A stretch of DNA of 64,000 bases from Microbacterium sp. (GCA_003248655.1 QFPM01000006.1:69605-133604), one strand, 5' to 3'. Shown: positions 1 to 9,981, counted from the first letter of the stretch. A program made the numbers and translations. Notes: generated by a model from the letters alone, not told the origin.

Positions 1-1889
1 AGCTGACGGTCGAGCTTGCCCGCTTCGCCGACGCGGCGGCGCAGGAACGTGATCTCGACGCGCTCGAACGGAGTGCCGACGAGAAGGCTCGCGCCCTCGC
101 CGAGGCCGACGCAGCGCTCGTCGCGTGCGACGCCGTCCTCGGGCGACTCCCCGCGGATCGCGGGGCGCTCGACGAGGCGACGAACGTCGCTCGCGCCACC
201 GCGGCGCGGCGCGACGATCTGCACCGGGCGCTCGGCGAGCTGCAGGCCCGGAGGGATGCCGCGCGCGAGGCGGCGGTGCTCGCTGAGACCGCCGAGAGGG
301 CCGACCGGGAGCACGCGGGGGCGAGCGCCGCCGCGGCGACCGCGGCAGTCGCCGTCAGCGATTTGCTGCAACGCCGGCTCGCCGGATACGCGGGCGAGCT
401 TTCCGCCGCGCTCGTTGCCGGTGAGGCGTGCGCCGTCTGCGGCTCGACCGAGCACCCGCATCCTGCGGCCGCGTCGCCAGAACCCATCACCGACGACGAT
501 CTGGCCCGCGCCGAGCGGGCGCGGGATGAGACGGCGGGCGCGGCGTCTGCGGCCGCCGAAGCGGCGCGCGCGGCGCGCGAGCGACTCGCCGACGCGAACT
601 CGCGCGCGGGCGGGTTCGACGAGGCGTCGCTTTCCGCATCCCTCGACCTCGCCCAGAGCGAAGCGGAGGCGGCGGATGCCGCGTGGAACGAACTGCAGCG
701 CCTCGAGGCCCGGCGCGCCGACCTCGACGAGCTCACCGCGCGCACGCAGCGAGAGCGCGTGTCCCTCGAGGCGCAGGCGACCGCGCATCGCGCCGAACAC
801 GCCGCCATCGCCGCGGACATCGCGCGTAGTGCGGGCATCGTGGCGGCCGCCCGGGGTGAGTTCGCGACGGTCGCGGCCCGCATCGCGGCCGCGGAGTCGG
901 AACGTGCGCTGGCGCTGACGCTCGCCGAGGCGCGAGCCCATCACGCCGAGCGGTCGCGCGCACTCGCCGACGCGAACGCCGATGCGGCGGCCCGGATCGC
1001 GGCCAGCGGTGTCGGCGATATCGCAGGCGCCCGCGCCGCGCTGCTCTCCCACGACGAGCAGGCCCGACTCGATGACGAGCTGAGCGCGCATGCCGCCGCC
1101 TTCGCGGCGACCCGCTCTCGACTGCTCGAACTCGAGCTCGACGCGGCGGGAGACGATGTCACGGATGCCGCTGTGACGGCATCCGCCGAGGCTCTCGAGG
1201 CCGCCGACCGTGAGCGGGCGTCCGCGATCGCCGCGCAGCGAGACGCCGAGAGCACAGCCGCGCGCCTCCGAAAGCTCGCGCTCGACGCCGACGCGGCCTA
1301 CGCGGCGGTCGCCGAGGTCGCAGACGACGCGGCGTCGGTCACGCGCCTCGCCGACACCGTCGCGGGCCGCGCCCCCAACACGATGAAGATGGACCTCGAG
1401 ACGTTCGTCCTCGCCGCCGAACTCGAAGAGATCGTCGCCGCGGCGAGCATACGACTGTCGGAGATGTCGTCAGGGCGCTACACCCTGCACCACTCCGACG
1501 CGCGCGCCGCGCGCGGCCGGGCATCCGGGCTCGGAATCGAGGTGCTCGACGCGCACACCGGGCGCCTCCGCGCACCGCAGTCGCTCTCCGGAGGCGAGAC
1601 GTTCCTGGCATCCCTCGCACTCGCGCTCGGACTCGGCGAGGTCGTGACCTCGCGCGCGGGCGGCATCCGCCTCGACACCCTGTTCGTCGACGAGGGATTC
1701 GGCTCGCTCGACCCCGAGACCCTCGAACTCGCGATGCGCACGCTCGACGAACTGCGCGCGGGCGGGCGCACCGTCGGCGTCATCAGCCACGTCGAGGCGA
1801 TGAAAGAGCAGCTACCCGCGCAGCTCGTCGTCGAGGCGACAGCACAGGGGCCGAGCGTCATCCGGCAGGACGTCGCTCAGCCCCTGTGA
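1..1889 (+). CDS. sbcC: Exonuclease subunit SbcC, 5'-truncated by the window edge
   Basis: This is the C-terminal part of the SbcC/Rad50-type ATPase that acts with SbcD on DNA ends and hairpins. The reading frame opens at base 3 and gives 628 residues without a start codon. A long Ala/Glu/Arg-rich coiled coil surrounds the zinc-hook motif CAVC (about residues 143-146, followed by GSTEHPHP). The C-terminal ABC half carries the signature LSGGETF (about residue 528) and the Walker B/D-loop LFVDEGFGSLD (about residue 560). The missing N-terminal half would hold Walker A and is presumably upstream together with sbcD. The stop lies 10 bp from the convergent stop of the next gene. Family assignment is firm. 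Confidence 0.93.
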   Translation, partial: LTVELARFADAAAQERDLDALERSADEKARALAEADAALVACDAVLGRLPADRGALDEATNVARATAARRDDLHRALGELQARRDAAREAAVLAETAERADREHAGASAAAATAAVAVSDLLQRRLAGYAGELSAALVAGEACAVCGSTEHPHPAAASPEPITDDDLARAERARDETAGAASAAAEAARAARERLADANSRAGGFDEASLSASLDLAQSEAEAADAAWNELQRLEARRADLDELTARTQRERVSLEAQATAHRAEHAAIAADIARSAGIVAAARGEFATVAARIAAAESERALALTLAEARAHHAERSRALADANADAAARIAASGVGDIAGARAALLSHDEQARLDDELSAHAAAFAATRSRLLELELDAAGDDVTDAAVTASAEALEAADRERASAIAAQRDAESTAARLRKLALDADAAYAAVAEVADDAASVTRLADTVAGRAPNTMKMDLETFVLAAELEEIVAAASIRLSEMSSGRYTLHHSDARAARGRASGLGIEVLDAHTGRLRAPQSLSGGETFLASLALALGLGEVVTSRAGGIRLDTLFVDEGFGSLDPETLELAMRTLDELRAGGRTVGVISHVEAMKEQLPAQLVVEATAQGPSVIRQDVAQPL

Positions 1890-1899
1890 CCTGTCTGGG

Positions 1900-2607
1900 T
1901 TACTGCAGGTGGGCTACCGCCGCGTCGTAGATCGCCTGGTAGAGCGAGCGCATGAGCTCGGCGTCAGCGGCGCCTTCGGTGCCGGCGGACTGCTCGGCGA
2001 ACGAATCGACGCCAGCCTGGCCCGTCGTCAACAGCGCCTCACCGACGGTGATGAGGGTCGCGTCGTCGAACGTCGCCTCGACGATGTCCGGGGTGATGCT
2101 CGGGTCGATCTCGGCCATGATCCGGTTGACCTCCGGTCGCACCTGCGCGAGGAAGGCGGTCTCGTTCGCCGTCAGCGCCGAGTCGTCGGCCGTGTCGTCG
2201 GTGGTGGCGTCGTCGTCCGCCGCGTCGCTCGGCTCGGTCACCGACGGGGTCTCGCGGCCGCTGTCCTGCACGATTCCCTGCGCGACCGAGTTTCCGGTGA
2301 TGACGAGCGCGGCCGCCAGCGCGATGACCCCGAGCACCCCGCCGACGATTGAAACGACGAGCGCCGTGATGCTCAGCGGCTTGCCGCCGAAACGCTTTCC
2401 GGCGAGGCCCACGATCGAGAAGACGAACGCGGCGAGCAGCACGATTCCGCCCAGAACGACGGCGATGATGCCGACCCACGGGACCGGAACGAACCCGATG
2501 AGGGTGAGGACCACCCCGGCGATCGCGAGGCTCAGCGCGGTCCAGGCGATCCCCTTGGTGCGAGTGTCGGGCTCGGGCTGCGGAGTGTACGTCGGTGTGG
2601 TAGTCAT
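1900..2607 (-). CDS. DUF4190-like small membrane protein
   Basis: A 235-residue protein of unknown function. After a short Thr/Pro-rich N-terminus come three hydrophobic segments (about residues 20-39, 44-68 and 79-104), arranged like DUF4190 proteins. A highly acidic Asp/Thr linker (about 120-145) leads to a soluble C-terminal domain that distantly recalls DUF732. The ATG at 2607 is preferred because AAGGAAGC lies just upstream on the minus strand; longer readings run through the promoter region. A -10-like TAGCCT on the minus strand (2636-2641) would give a leader of about 30 nt. The acidic extracytoplasmic tail suggests a surface or stress role, but this is inference only. Confidence 0.7.
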   Translation of the reverse strand: MTTTPTYTPQPEPDTRTKGIAWTALSLAIAGVVLTLIGFVPVPWVGIIAVVLGGIVLLAAFVFSIVGLAGKRFGGKPLSITALVVSIVGGVLGVIALAAALVITGNSVAQGIVQDSGRETPSVTEPSDAADDDATTDDTADDSALTANETAFLAQVRPEVNRIMAEIDPSITPDIVEATFDDATLITVGEALLTTGQAGVDSFAEQSAGTEGAADAELMRSLYQAIYDAAVAHLQ

Positions 2608-2743
2608 GAAGCTTCCTTGGTTGGTTGGTAAGAAAAGGCTATCGGCCGCCGATGGCTTTTCCGGCACCTGCACGCACACGCGGGGCCCGCGCGCGCGATG
2701 ATGGGAGCACCGCGACCCACGAGGCCGACCCACAAGGAGCACC

Positions 2744-3331
2744 ATGACACTGCAGACCGTCCCCCTGGACGCACCGGCGGGGGTGACCGCACGGCTGGGC
2801 TGGGATCCGGCGACCTCCGTGCACGATCGGCGCCGCATCCTGGCGAAAGAGCTGATCGCCGCCAAGCTCGGCTGCGACACGACGGCCGTGCGGATCGAGC
2901 GCGAGGCCCCCCGCGGATTCGGCTACCACACGAGGCTCATCGCCTCGCGTGACGGCGTCGACCTCCCCATCTCGATCGTGACGGCGAGCTACCGTGCCGC
3001 GACGGTCGCCGCGATCTGCGACCCCGAGCTTCCACTCGGGATCGACATTCGCGACCTGACTCCGGATGACGCCGACCTTCGCCTCATGCGAAAGCACTCG
3101 CACCTGTTCGACCTCACGAATACGGCCGATCTGCTGCAGCATTGGGTGCGCGTGCAGGCCGTTCTCGAGGCCGACGGCCGGGGCGTGCGCGTCGCGCCCG
3201 AGCGGGTGCGGCTCGACATGGGGCGTCACAAGGGCTGGATCCCCGACCACAACATGAAGTACGAGATCGTCGACGCCTCGCGCGACGGGTGGGTCATCAC
3301 GATGGCCGTCGGGGCGCTGCCTAAGAAGTAA
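2744..3331 (+). CDS. 4'-phosphopantetheinyl transferase-like protein with degenerate active site
   Basis: A 195-residue protein. The block LGIDIRDL (Asp101) matches the GVDIE magnesium-binding motif of Sfp/EntD-type phosphopantetheinyl transferases. The helix HWVRVQAVLEADGRG (from about residue 133) sits where the family has WTxKEAxxKAxGxG. The conserved Lys and Glu of that second motif are replaced by Val and Gln, so catalysis by the usual mechanism is doubtful. The protein could be a diverged enzyme or a non-catalytic homologue. The start is supported by AAGGAGCACC directly before ATG. The 3' end overlaps the convergent nadE by 11 bp. No carrier-protein or biosynthetic gene lies nearby. Confidence 0.6.
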   Translation: MTLQTVPLDAPAGVTARLGWDPATSVHDRRRILAKELIAAKLGCDTTAVRIEREAPRGFGYHTRLIASRDGVDLPISIVTASYRAATVAAICDPELPLGIDIRDLTPDDADLRLMRKHSHLFDLTNTADLLQHWVRVQAVLEADGRGVRVAPERVRLDMGRHKGWIPDHNMKYEIVDASRDGWVITMAVGALPKK

Positions 3332-5381
3332 GCCCGGCGCGCAGCTCCGCGAGCCACACGTCGGCGTTGCCGTCCGACGGCGCGCGCCAGTCTCCGCGAG
3401 GCGACAGCGAACCCGCCGGCAGTACCTTCGGGCCGTTCGGGATCGCGGTGCGCTTGAACTGCGCGAACCCGAAGAAGCGCGTCAGGAACACCTCGAGCCA
3501 GCGCACGATCGTGTCGCGGTCGTAGGCGTACCGGTCATCCTCGGGGAATCCGGGAGGCCAGGCGCCGGCATCCTGGTCTGCCCACGCTTGTTCGGCGAGG
3601 AACGCGATCTTCGACGGGCGCAGCCCGTAGCGGAGCACGTGGAACAGCGCGAAGTCGTGCAGCGCGTACGGCCCGATCGTGCTCTCGGTCGACTGCACGG
3701 CGCCGTCTTGACCCGCGGGGACGAGCTCGGGGCTGATCTCGGTGTCGAGCACCGACTGCAGCACGCGCTTCGCGTCGTCGCTGAGCGCCGCACCCTCGTC
3801 CGGGTGGGCGATCACCCAACGGATGAGGTGCTGGATGAGCGTCTTCGGGACCCCCGCGTTGACGGCGTAGTGGCTCATCTGGTCGCCGACGCCGTACGTC
3901 GCCCAGCCGAGGGCGAGCTCCGACAGGTCGGAGGTACCGACGACGAAGCCGCCGTTCTGGTTCGCGAGGCGGAACAGGAAGTCGGTGCGCGCACCGGCCT
4001 GGACGTTCTCGAACGTCACGTCGTAGACCGGCTCGCCGTTCGCGAAGGGATGCCCGATCCCCGTGAGCAGCTCGGTCGCCATCGGTCGGATATCGATCGT
4101 CTCGATGGACGCCCCGATCGCCTCGGCGAGGGCGATCGCGTTCGACTTCGTGTGCTCGCTCGTCGCGAACCCCGGCATCGTGTAGGCGAGGATGTCGCTG
4201 CGCGGCCGCCCCATCCGATCCATCGCGCGCGCGACGACGAGCAGAGCGTGCGTCGAGTCGAGCCCGCCGGAGACGCCGATCACGGGCTTCGGCGAGCCGA
4301 TCGCGCGCATGCGCTGCTCGAGGCCGGACACCTGGATGCTGAACGCCTCATAGCAGTCCTGATCGAGGCGGGCGGGGTCGTCGGGCACGAACGGAAAGCG
4401 GTCGAGCGGACGGCGCAGCGTCGTGACGGATGCCGGCGGCTCCACCGCGAACGGGATGCGGCGCACCTCGGCGTCCGAGAGCGTCCGCACGCGGTTCTCG
4501 TCGAATGTGCCCTGGCGCAGGCGATCCTGGCGGAGGCGGTCGAGGTCGACATCGGCGAGCGCGGTGCGCGGCCCGTCCGGAAAGCGTTCCGTCTCGGCGA
4601 GCAGGGTGCCCGCCTCGTAGATCATCGTCTGGCCGTCCCAGGAGACGTCGTTGGTCGATTCGCCCTGACCGGCGGCCGCGTAGACGTAGGCCGCGTTGCA
4701 GCGGAAAGACTGCGACTTCGCGAGCAGGTGTCGGTCGTCGGCGCGCGCGATCGTGATGGGGCTGCCGGAGAGGTTCAACAGCACCGTCGCGCCCGCGAGC
4801 GCCGCCAGCGAGGACGGCGGAATCGGCACCCACAGGTCTTCGCAGACCTCGACGTGCACGACGAGGCCGGGCACATCGGATGCCTCGAACAGCAAATCGG
4901 TGCCCACCGGGACGACCTCTCCGCCCAGCAGTGCCTCGCTGGGCGCGTCGATACCGCTCGCGTACCAGCGCGACTCGTAGAACTCGCGATACGTCGGCAG
5001 GTAGACCTTCGGCACCACGCCGAGGATCTCCCCGCGGTGGATGACGACGGCGCAGTTGTACAGGCGCGATCCGAGCAGAAGTGGCGCGCCCACGACGAAG
5101 AGGGTCCGCAGGTCCGCCGATGCGGCCGTCACCTCGGCAAGAGCGGCGCGGACGGCATCCAGCACGGCATCCTGCATCACGAGATCGTCGATCGCGTATC
5201 CCGTGAGACACAGCTCGGGGAACACCGCGACGGCGACGCCCTCGTCGTGCGCCGCGCGGGCGGCGGCGATGACGGACGCGGCGTTCGCGGCGGGGTCCGC
5301 GATCGCGACCGGGATCGTGCACGCCGCGACGCGCGCGAACCCGTGCCGGTACACGCACTCGAACGGCAGTTTCTCGCTCAC
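3321..5381 (-). CDS. nadE: Glutamine-dependent NAD+ synthetase
   Basis: This enzyme makes NAD+ from deamido-NAD+ with ATP and glutamine. At 686 residues it has the two-domain form of actinobacteria. The N-terminal nitrilase-type glutaminase (about 1-280) shows its Glu in FPELCLTGY, its Lys in VPKVYLPTY and its Cys in VCEDLW. The C-terminal synthetase shows the PP-loop SGGLDST (about residue 370) and the GTSDLSELALGWATYG region. The GTG at 5381 is chosen because a CAGACT -10 box (minus strand, 5388-5393) ends exactly six bases upstream, which implies a leaderless mRNA. The much longer open frame extending to 8744 is antisense to the helicase gene and not real. Confidence 0.93.
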   Translation of the reverse strand: MSEKLPFECVYRHGFARVAACTIPVAIADPAANAASVIAAARAAHDEGVAVAVFPELCLTGYAIDDLVMQDAVLDAVRAALAEVTAASADLRTLFVVGAPLLLGSRLYNCAVVIHRGEILGVVPKVYLPTYREFYESRWYASGIDAPSEALLGGEVVPVGTDLLFEASDVPGLVVHVEVCEDLWVPIPPSSLAALAGATVLLNLSGSPITIARADDRHLLAKSQSFRCNAAYVYAAAGQGESTNDVSWDGQTMIYEAGTLLAETERFPDGPRTALADVDLDRLRQDRLRQGTFDENRVRTLSDAEVRRIPFAVEPPASVTTLRRPLDRFPFVPDDPARLDQDCYEAFSIQVSGLEQRMRAIGSPKPVIGVSGGLDSTHALLVVARAMDRMGRPRSDILAYTMPGFATSEHTKSNAIALAEAIGASIETIDIRPMATELLTGIGHPFANGEPVYDVTFENVQAGARTDFLFRLANQNGGFVVGTSDLSELALGWATYGVGDQMSHYAVNAGVPKTLIQHLIRWVIAHPDEGAALSDDAKRVLQSVLDTEISPELVPAGQDGAVQSTESTIGPYALHDFALFHVLRYGLRPSKIAFLAEQAWADQDAGAWPPGFPEDDRYAYDRDTIVRWLEVFLTRFFGFAQFKRTAIPNGPKVLPAGSLSPRGDWRAPSDGNADVWLAELRAGLTS

Positions 5382-5444
5382 CCGACCAGTCTGGCATCGA
5401 AGCGTGTCGGATGCCGCGGCTAGTGTCGATCGCGAAAGGAAGAC

Positions 5445-8400
5445 ATGCGATACATCGATGACGGCGAAGGCGACGCGCGAATCGTCTGGAGTGCGAGCGA
5501 CCTCAAATCGGCCGCCGAGTGCGAGTTCGCGTGGCTGCGCAAGATCGACGCGAAGATGGGCCGCATCGAGGCGGTCGACGAGCCCGAAGACCTGACCCTC
5601 GCGCGGGCCGGCGCCCTCGGTACGCAACACGAACTGCGCCAGCTGGAGGCGTATCGCGCGATGTTCCCGGGTCGGGTCGTCGAGCTGCCCGCGACGGTGG
5701 CGTCTGATGCCGAGGGCGTCGCTGCGGCGGTCGCCGCGACGAACGCGGCCCTCGCCGACCCCGATGTCGCCGTCATCTACCAGGCGGTGTTCTCGACCGA
5801 CGAGTTCATCGGGTTCGCCGACTTCTTGATCCGCGATGACGAGTGGGTCGTGCAAGACACGAAGCTCGCGCGGCACGCGCGCGTGACAGCGCTCATGCAG
5901 TTGGCGGCATACGTCGATCAGCTCGACCAGCTCGGTGTGCCCCACAGCGACCGCGTCGAACTGCTGCTCGGCGACGGGACGACCTCGGTGCACGCGATCC
6001 GCGATCTCATGCCGGTCTTCCGGCTGCGCCGCGAACGACTGCGCGCGCTCATCGTCGATCGCGACCTTGCGGCTGGTGCGGCGGGTGCCCCGATCGCCTG
6101 GGGCGACGAGCGCGGTGCACTGCGTGTCGTCGCCTGTGGCCGGTGCGCCACGTGCGACGCCGAGGTCGTCGCACACCGCGATCTGCTGCTGGTCGCGGGC
6201 ATGCGTCCGGTGCAACGCGACAGGCTCCGCGCCGCGGGCGTCCGCACGATCGACGACCTCGCCGCGGCGCGGCAGGCGCCCGAGCGGATGTCGTGGGACA
6301 CGTTCACGGGCCTTCGCACGCAGGCGGCCCTGCAGCTCGCGAGTCCCGCGGGCGGGGTCGCCGCGGCATCCGATCCGCACGCCGTGCCGACGTACGAGGT
6401 GGTGTTCCCGAAGGCGATCGGCGCTCTGCCGCGCCCCGACAACGGCGACATCTTCTTCGACTTCGAGGGTGACCCGCTCTACACCGAGACGCCCGCGCCA
6501 GGCGCGAACGCGCAGTGGGGCATCGACTATCTCTTCGGCTGGGTCGACACCGCCGAGGTGTACACGGCGCTGTGGGCGCACACGCACGCCGAAGAGCGCG
6601 CGGCGTTCGAGGAGTTCCTCGATCTCGTCGCGCTCCGTCGCCGCAAGCACCCCGGCATGCACATCTACCACTACGCCCCGTACGAGACGACGCACCTGCT
6701 CGCGATGGCGGCGACCTACGGCGTGCGCGAGGCCGAGGTCGACACGTTGCTGCGCGAAGGCGCTTTCGTCGACCTGTACCCCGTCGTGCGGCGGGCGCTT
6801 CGGGTCGGCTCGCGCTCGTACTCGATCAAGAAGCTCGAGCCGCTGTACATGGGCGATGAGGTGCGCACGAGCGACGTGCAGCGGGGCGACGACTCGATCG
6901 TGAAGTACGTCGAGGCCCGCACCCTGATCGACGCCGGGCAGCTCGCTGAGGGCGAGGCGGTGCTGACAGACCTCGCCGACTACAACCGCTACGACTGCGT
7001 GTCGACCCGGCGCCTGCGCGACTGGCTCGTCGACCGCGCGCGCGAAGCCGACCTCACGCCCACGGCCGACATCGACGCGAGAGAACAGCCCTACGAGCCA
7101 TCGCACCGCGCCGAGAGCCTGACCCGTCTGGCGGCCGAGGCAGCCGCGGCCGCCGAGGTCGACGAGCGCGCCGTCGCGGCGCTGCGCCTCGGGTCGGCGG
7201 CGATCGACTACTACCCGCGCGAGGCAAAGACCTACTGGGCGACGCACTTCCTGCGGCTGCGCGAACCGGTCTCGGTGTGGGAAGACACGCGCGATGTCGT
7301 CGTGTTCGATCACGACCGCTGTCGGGTGCTTACCGACTGGCACCTCCCCGAGGGAGCGCGTGTGCAGCGCCGCGTGCTCGAGCTCCGGGGCGACCTCGCG
7401 CCCGGCACGAAACTCACCGCCGACAGCACTGTTTGGGTCCTGTACGAACTGCCCGCGCCGTTCCCGATCGACACGAGTCCGCGCTTCATCCACGCGGCGC
7501 GGCGCGTGCGCGTCGTCGACACGCTCGACGACGGCGTCGTCGTCGAAGAGACGCCGATCGACGGGATCACCTGGCGCGAGTTCCCGATCGCCCTCACCCC
7601 TCCCGACCCGCCCCGCGCGGGCAGCCAGCAAGTCGCGATCGACGAGTGGGCCGATGCCGTGATCGAGGCGGCGCCGACGGCATCCGCGTCTTTCCCGAAG
7701 GATGCCGCGACCGACCTGCTGCTGCGTCGTCCACCCCGCACGCGCAGCGGCGCGCTGACGCGCGGCTCCGGCGAGAACGCCGACACCATCGACGATATCG
7801 TGCGCTCGGTGCACGACCTCGACCACAGCTACCTCGCGGTGCAGGGCCCACCCGGCACCGGCAAGACCTACGTCGGCTCGCACGTCGTCGCGCGGCTGGT
7901 CGCCGAGCGCGGCTACCGCGTCGGCGTCGTCGCGCAGTCGCACGCGGTCGTCGAGAACATGCTCGATCGCATCGTCGCCGCCGGCGTGCCGAAGGAGCGC
8001 GTCGCGAAGGCACGCAAGTCCGACTCGGGACCGGAGCCCTCGTTCACCCCGATCGCGAAAGACGGGTACGCCGCCTTCGCCGCCGACCACCCGGACGGGT
8101 TCGTCATCGGCGGCACCGCGTGGGACCTCAGCCACCCGGGGCGAGTGGCGCGGGGGAGCCTCGACCTTCTCGTGATCGACGAGGCGGGGCAGTTCTCCCT
8201 GGCATCCACGATCGCCGTCTCGGTCGCCGCCGAACGTCTCATGCTCCTCGGCGACCCGCAGCAGCTGCCCCAGGTGAGCCAGGGTACGCATCCCGAGCCG
8301 GTCGACACGTCGGCGCTCGGCTGGGTCATGGACGGCGCCGCAGTCATCCGCGAAGACCGCGGATTCTTCCTCGCGCAGACCCGTCGCCTGCGCCCGGAGG

Positions 8401-8972
8401 TGGCAGAGCCGGTCTCCGAGCTGTCGTACGAGGGGCGCCTCGCCGCGCACGAGAGCACGTCGGCGCGGCACCTTTCCGGGGTCGCGCCGGGCGTCACTCC
8501 GGTGCCGCTCGGACATACCGGAAACTCCACGTCGTCGGCCGAAGAGGCAGACGCGGTCGTCGCGATCGTCCGCGATCTGATCGGCCGCTCCTGGACGAGC
8601 GGCGAAGGCGCCCTGCCTCGCCCGCTCGCGCAGGGCGATCTCATCGTCGTCACGCCGTACAACGCGCAGCAGGTGACGGTCGAAGAAGCGCTTGCCGCGG
8701 CCGGGTTCGGCGAGGTCCCGGTAGGGACGGTCGACAAGTTCCAAGGGCAGGAGGCGGCGGTCGCGATCGTGTCGCTCGCGGCATCCTCGGGCCGCGATGC
8801 GCCGCGCGGGCTCGAGTTCCTGCTGCTGCAGAACCGGCTGAACGTCGCCGTCTCACGAGCCGAGCACACGGCGTTCGTCGTATACGGCACGGGGCTGCTC
8901 GACGACCTCCCGCGCACGCCCGACGGAGTCGCGCGGCTCAGCGCCTTCGCCCGTCTCGTGGGTGCGGCCTAG
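5445..8972 (+). CDS. TM0106 family RecB-like nuclease fused to a UPF1-like helicase
   Basis: A 1175-residue predicted DNA/RNA processing enzyme. The N-terminal third contains a RecB/Cas4-like PD-(D/E)XK nuclease region (core VVQDTKLARH near residue 135). It is followed by an RNase H-fold exonuclease-like segment opening with FFDFEGDPLY (about 336). The C-terminal half is a superfamily 1B helicase with Walker A GPPGTGKT (about 802), Walker B VIDEAGQ (about 909), GDPQQLPQV, and motifs VDKFQGQEA (about 1100) and NVAVSRAEH. GAAAGGAAGAC precedes the ATG. The substrate and biological role of this family are not established. It is divergent from nadE with a 63-bp gap. Confidence 0.88.
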   Translation: MRYIDDGEGDARIVWSASDLKSAAECEFAWLRKIDAKMGRIEAVDEPEDLTLARAGALGTQHELRQLEAYRAMFPGRVVELPATVASDAEGVAAAVAATNAALADPDVAVIYQAVFSTDEFIGFADFLIRDDEWVVQDTKLARHARVTALMQLAAYVDQLDQLGVPHSDRVELLLGDGTTSVHAIRDLMPVFRLRRERLRALIVDRDLAAGAAGAPIAWGDERGALRVVACGRCATCDAEVVAHRDLLLVAGMRPVQRDRLRAAGVRTIDDLAAARQAPERMSWDTFTGLRTQAALQLASPAGGVAAASDPHAVPTYEVVFPKAIGALPRPDNGDIFFDFEGDPLYTETPAPGANAQWGIDYLFGWVDTAEVYTALWAHTHAEERAAFEEFLDLVALRRRKHPGMHIYHYAPYETTHLLAMAATYGVREAEVDTLLREGAFVDLYPVVRRALRVGSRSYSIKKLEPLYMGDEVRTSDVQRGDDSIVKYVEARTLIDAGQLAEGEAVLTDLADYNRYDCVSTRRLRDWLVDRAREADLTPTADIDAREQPYEPSHRAESLTRLAAEAAAAAEVDERAVAALRLGSAAIDYYPREAKTYWATHFLRLREPVSVWEDTRDVVVFDHDRCRVLTDWHLPEGARVQRRVLELRGDLAPGTKLTADSTVWVLYELPAPFPIDTSPRFIHAARRVRVVDTLDDGVVVEETPIDGITWREFPIALTPPDPPRAGSQQVAIDEWADAVIEAAPTASASFPKDAATDLLLRRPPRTRSGALTRGSGENADTIDDIVRSVHDLDHSYLAVQGPPGTGKTYVGSHVVARLVAERGYRVGVVAQSHAVVENMLDRIVAAGVPKERVAKARKSDSGPEPSFTPIAKDGYAAFAADHPDGFVIGGTAWDLSHPGRVARGSLDLLVIDEAGQFSLASTIAVSVAAERLMLLGDPQQLPQVSQGTHPEPVDTSALGWVMDGAAVIREDRGFFLAQTRRLRPEVAEPVSELSYEGRLAAHESTSARHLSGVAPGVTPVPLGHTGNSTSSAEEADAVVAIVRDLIGRSWTSGEGALPRPLAQGDLIVVTPYNAQQVTVEEALAAAGFGEVPVGTVDKFQGQEAAVAIVSLAASSGRDAPRGLEFLLLQNRLNVAVSRAEHTAFVVYGTGLLDDLPRTPDGVARLSAFARLVGAA

Positions 8973-9020
8973 ACCGCACGCTCACCGCCTAGACTCGCGA
9001 CAGACACAGAGGGGGATGCC

Positions 9021-9320
9021 ATGGCCGACGAGGCTCCGCGCCAGTTCGAGATCGACGTGCCGGCCGATGTGGTCCGCGGCAGCTACGCCGACTTCGCGAA
9101 CGTGTGGCACACCCCCGACGTCTTCGTGATGGACTTCGTCGCGCTCGCGCGGCCTCCGCAGTCGACCTCGGATGCCGAGGGCAACCCGGTCACCCTGGTG
9201 CCGGGCCAGGTCGTCCAGCGGGTGCGGATCCCGCCGCAGCAGGTGTTCGAGCTCGCCAAGGCGCTGACGCAGCAGCTGGAGTTCTGGGAGCAGGAGACCG
9301 GCCGCCGCACCGGCGGCTGA
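9021..9320 (+). CDS. DUF3467 domain protein
   Basis: A 99-residue protein. The pattern GSYADFANVWHTPDVFVMDF at the N-terminus and the C-terminal helix RIPPQQVFELAKALTQQL match DUF3467, a small family of unknown function found widely in bacteria. No membrane segment or signal is present. Start ATG with upstream GAGGGGGATGCC. It lies 48 bp downstream of the nuclease-helicase on the same strand and is convergent with upp (21-bp gap). Confidence 0.85.
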   Translation: MADEAPRQFEIDVPADVVRGSYADFANVWHTPDVFVMDFVALARPPQSTSDAEGNPVTLVPGQVVQRVRIPPQQVFELAKALTQQLEFWEQETGRRTGG

Positions 9321-9341
9321 GCGCGGCCGGCGCCCGGGCGG

Positions 9342-9974
9342 CTACACCGTGCCGTAAAGCCTGTCCCCGGCATCCCCGAGGCCGGGGACGATGTAGCCGC
9401 GCTCGTTGAGCCGCTCGTCGAGCGCGCCGAGGACGAGCGTCACGTCGCGACCGCCGACCTGCTCCTCGATCTTCGCGACGCCCTCGGGGGCGCCGAGAAT
9501 GCAGATCGCGGTGACATCCTGCGCGCCGCGCGCAAACAGGAAGTCGATCGCCGCGCCGAGCGACCCGCCGGTCGCGAGCATGGGGTCGAGCACGAAGCAC
9601 TGCCGGTCGCTCAGGTCGTTCGGAAGCCGCTCGGCATACGTGTACGGCTGCAGGGTCTCCTCGTTGCGGGCCATGCCGAGAAAGCCGACCTCCGCCGTGG
9701 GCAGGAGCTTCACCATGCCTTCGAGCATCCCGAGGCCCGCCCGCAGGATCGGCACGACAAGAGGCCGCGGTTCGCTGATGTGGACGCCGGTCGTCGCGGT
9801 CACAGGCGTCGTGATCGCGACCTCCTCGACACGCACGTTCCGCGTCGCCTCGTAGGCGAGCAGAGTCACGAGCTCTTCGGTGAGCTGACGGAACACCGGC
9901 GACGGCGTCTCGCGATCGCGCAGCACCGTGAGCTTGTGGGTGATGAGAGGGTGGTCGGCAACGTGCACGCGCAT
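9342..9974 (-). CDS. upp: Uracil phosphoribosyltransferase
   Basis: This salvage enzyme converts uracil and PRPP to UMP. The 210-residue protein has the normal family length. The PRPP-binding loop appears as VLDPMLATGGSLGAAI (about residues 127-142), and the C-terminal uracil site as ERGYIVPGLGDAGDR. The ATG at 9974 lies seven bases after a TAGGCT -10 box, so the mRNA is probably leaderless. The first three bases of that box are the TAG stop codon of the upstream SseB-like gene. Confidence 0.96.
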   Translation of the reverse strand: MRVHVADHPLITHKLTVLRDRETPSPVFRQLTEELVTLLAYEATRNVRVEEVAITTPVTATTGVHISEPRPLVVPILRAGLGMLEGMVKLLPTAEVGFLGMARNEETLQPYTYAERLPNDLSDRQCFVLDPMLATGGSLGAAIDFLFARGAQDVTAICILGAPEGVAKIEEQVGGRDVTLVLGALDERLNERGYIVPGLGDAGDRLYGTV

Positions 9975-9981
9975 GGCAGTC

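Noticed and set aside
3321..8744. A 1807-codon minus-strand open frame across nadE and the nuclease-helicase gene
   Set aside because: Only the part to 5381 is nadE. The rest is antisense to a gene with clear helicase motifs, has the Arg/Asp/Val-rich composition of a GC-driven shadow, and shows no domains.
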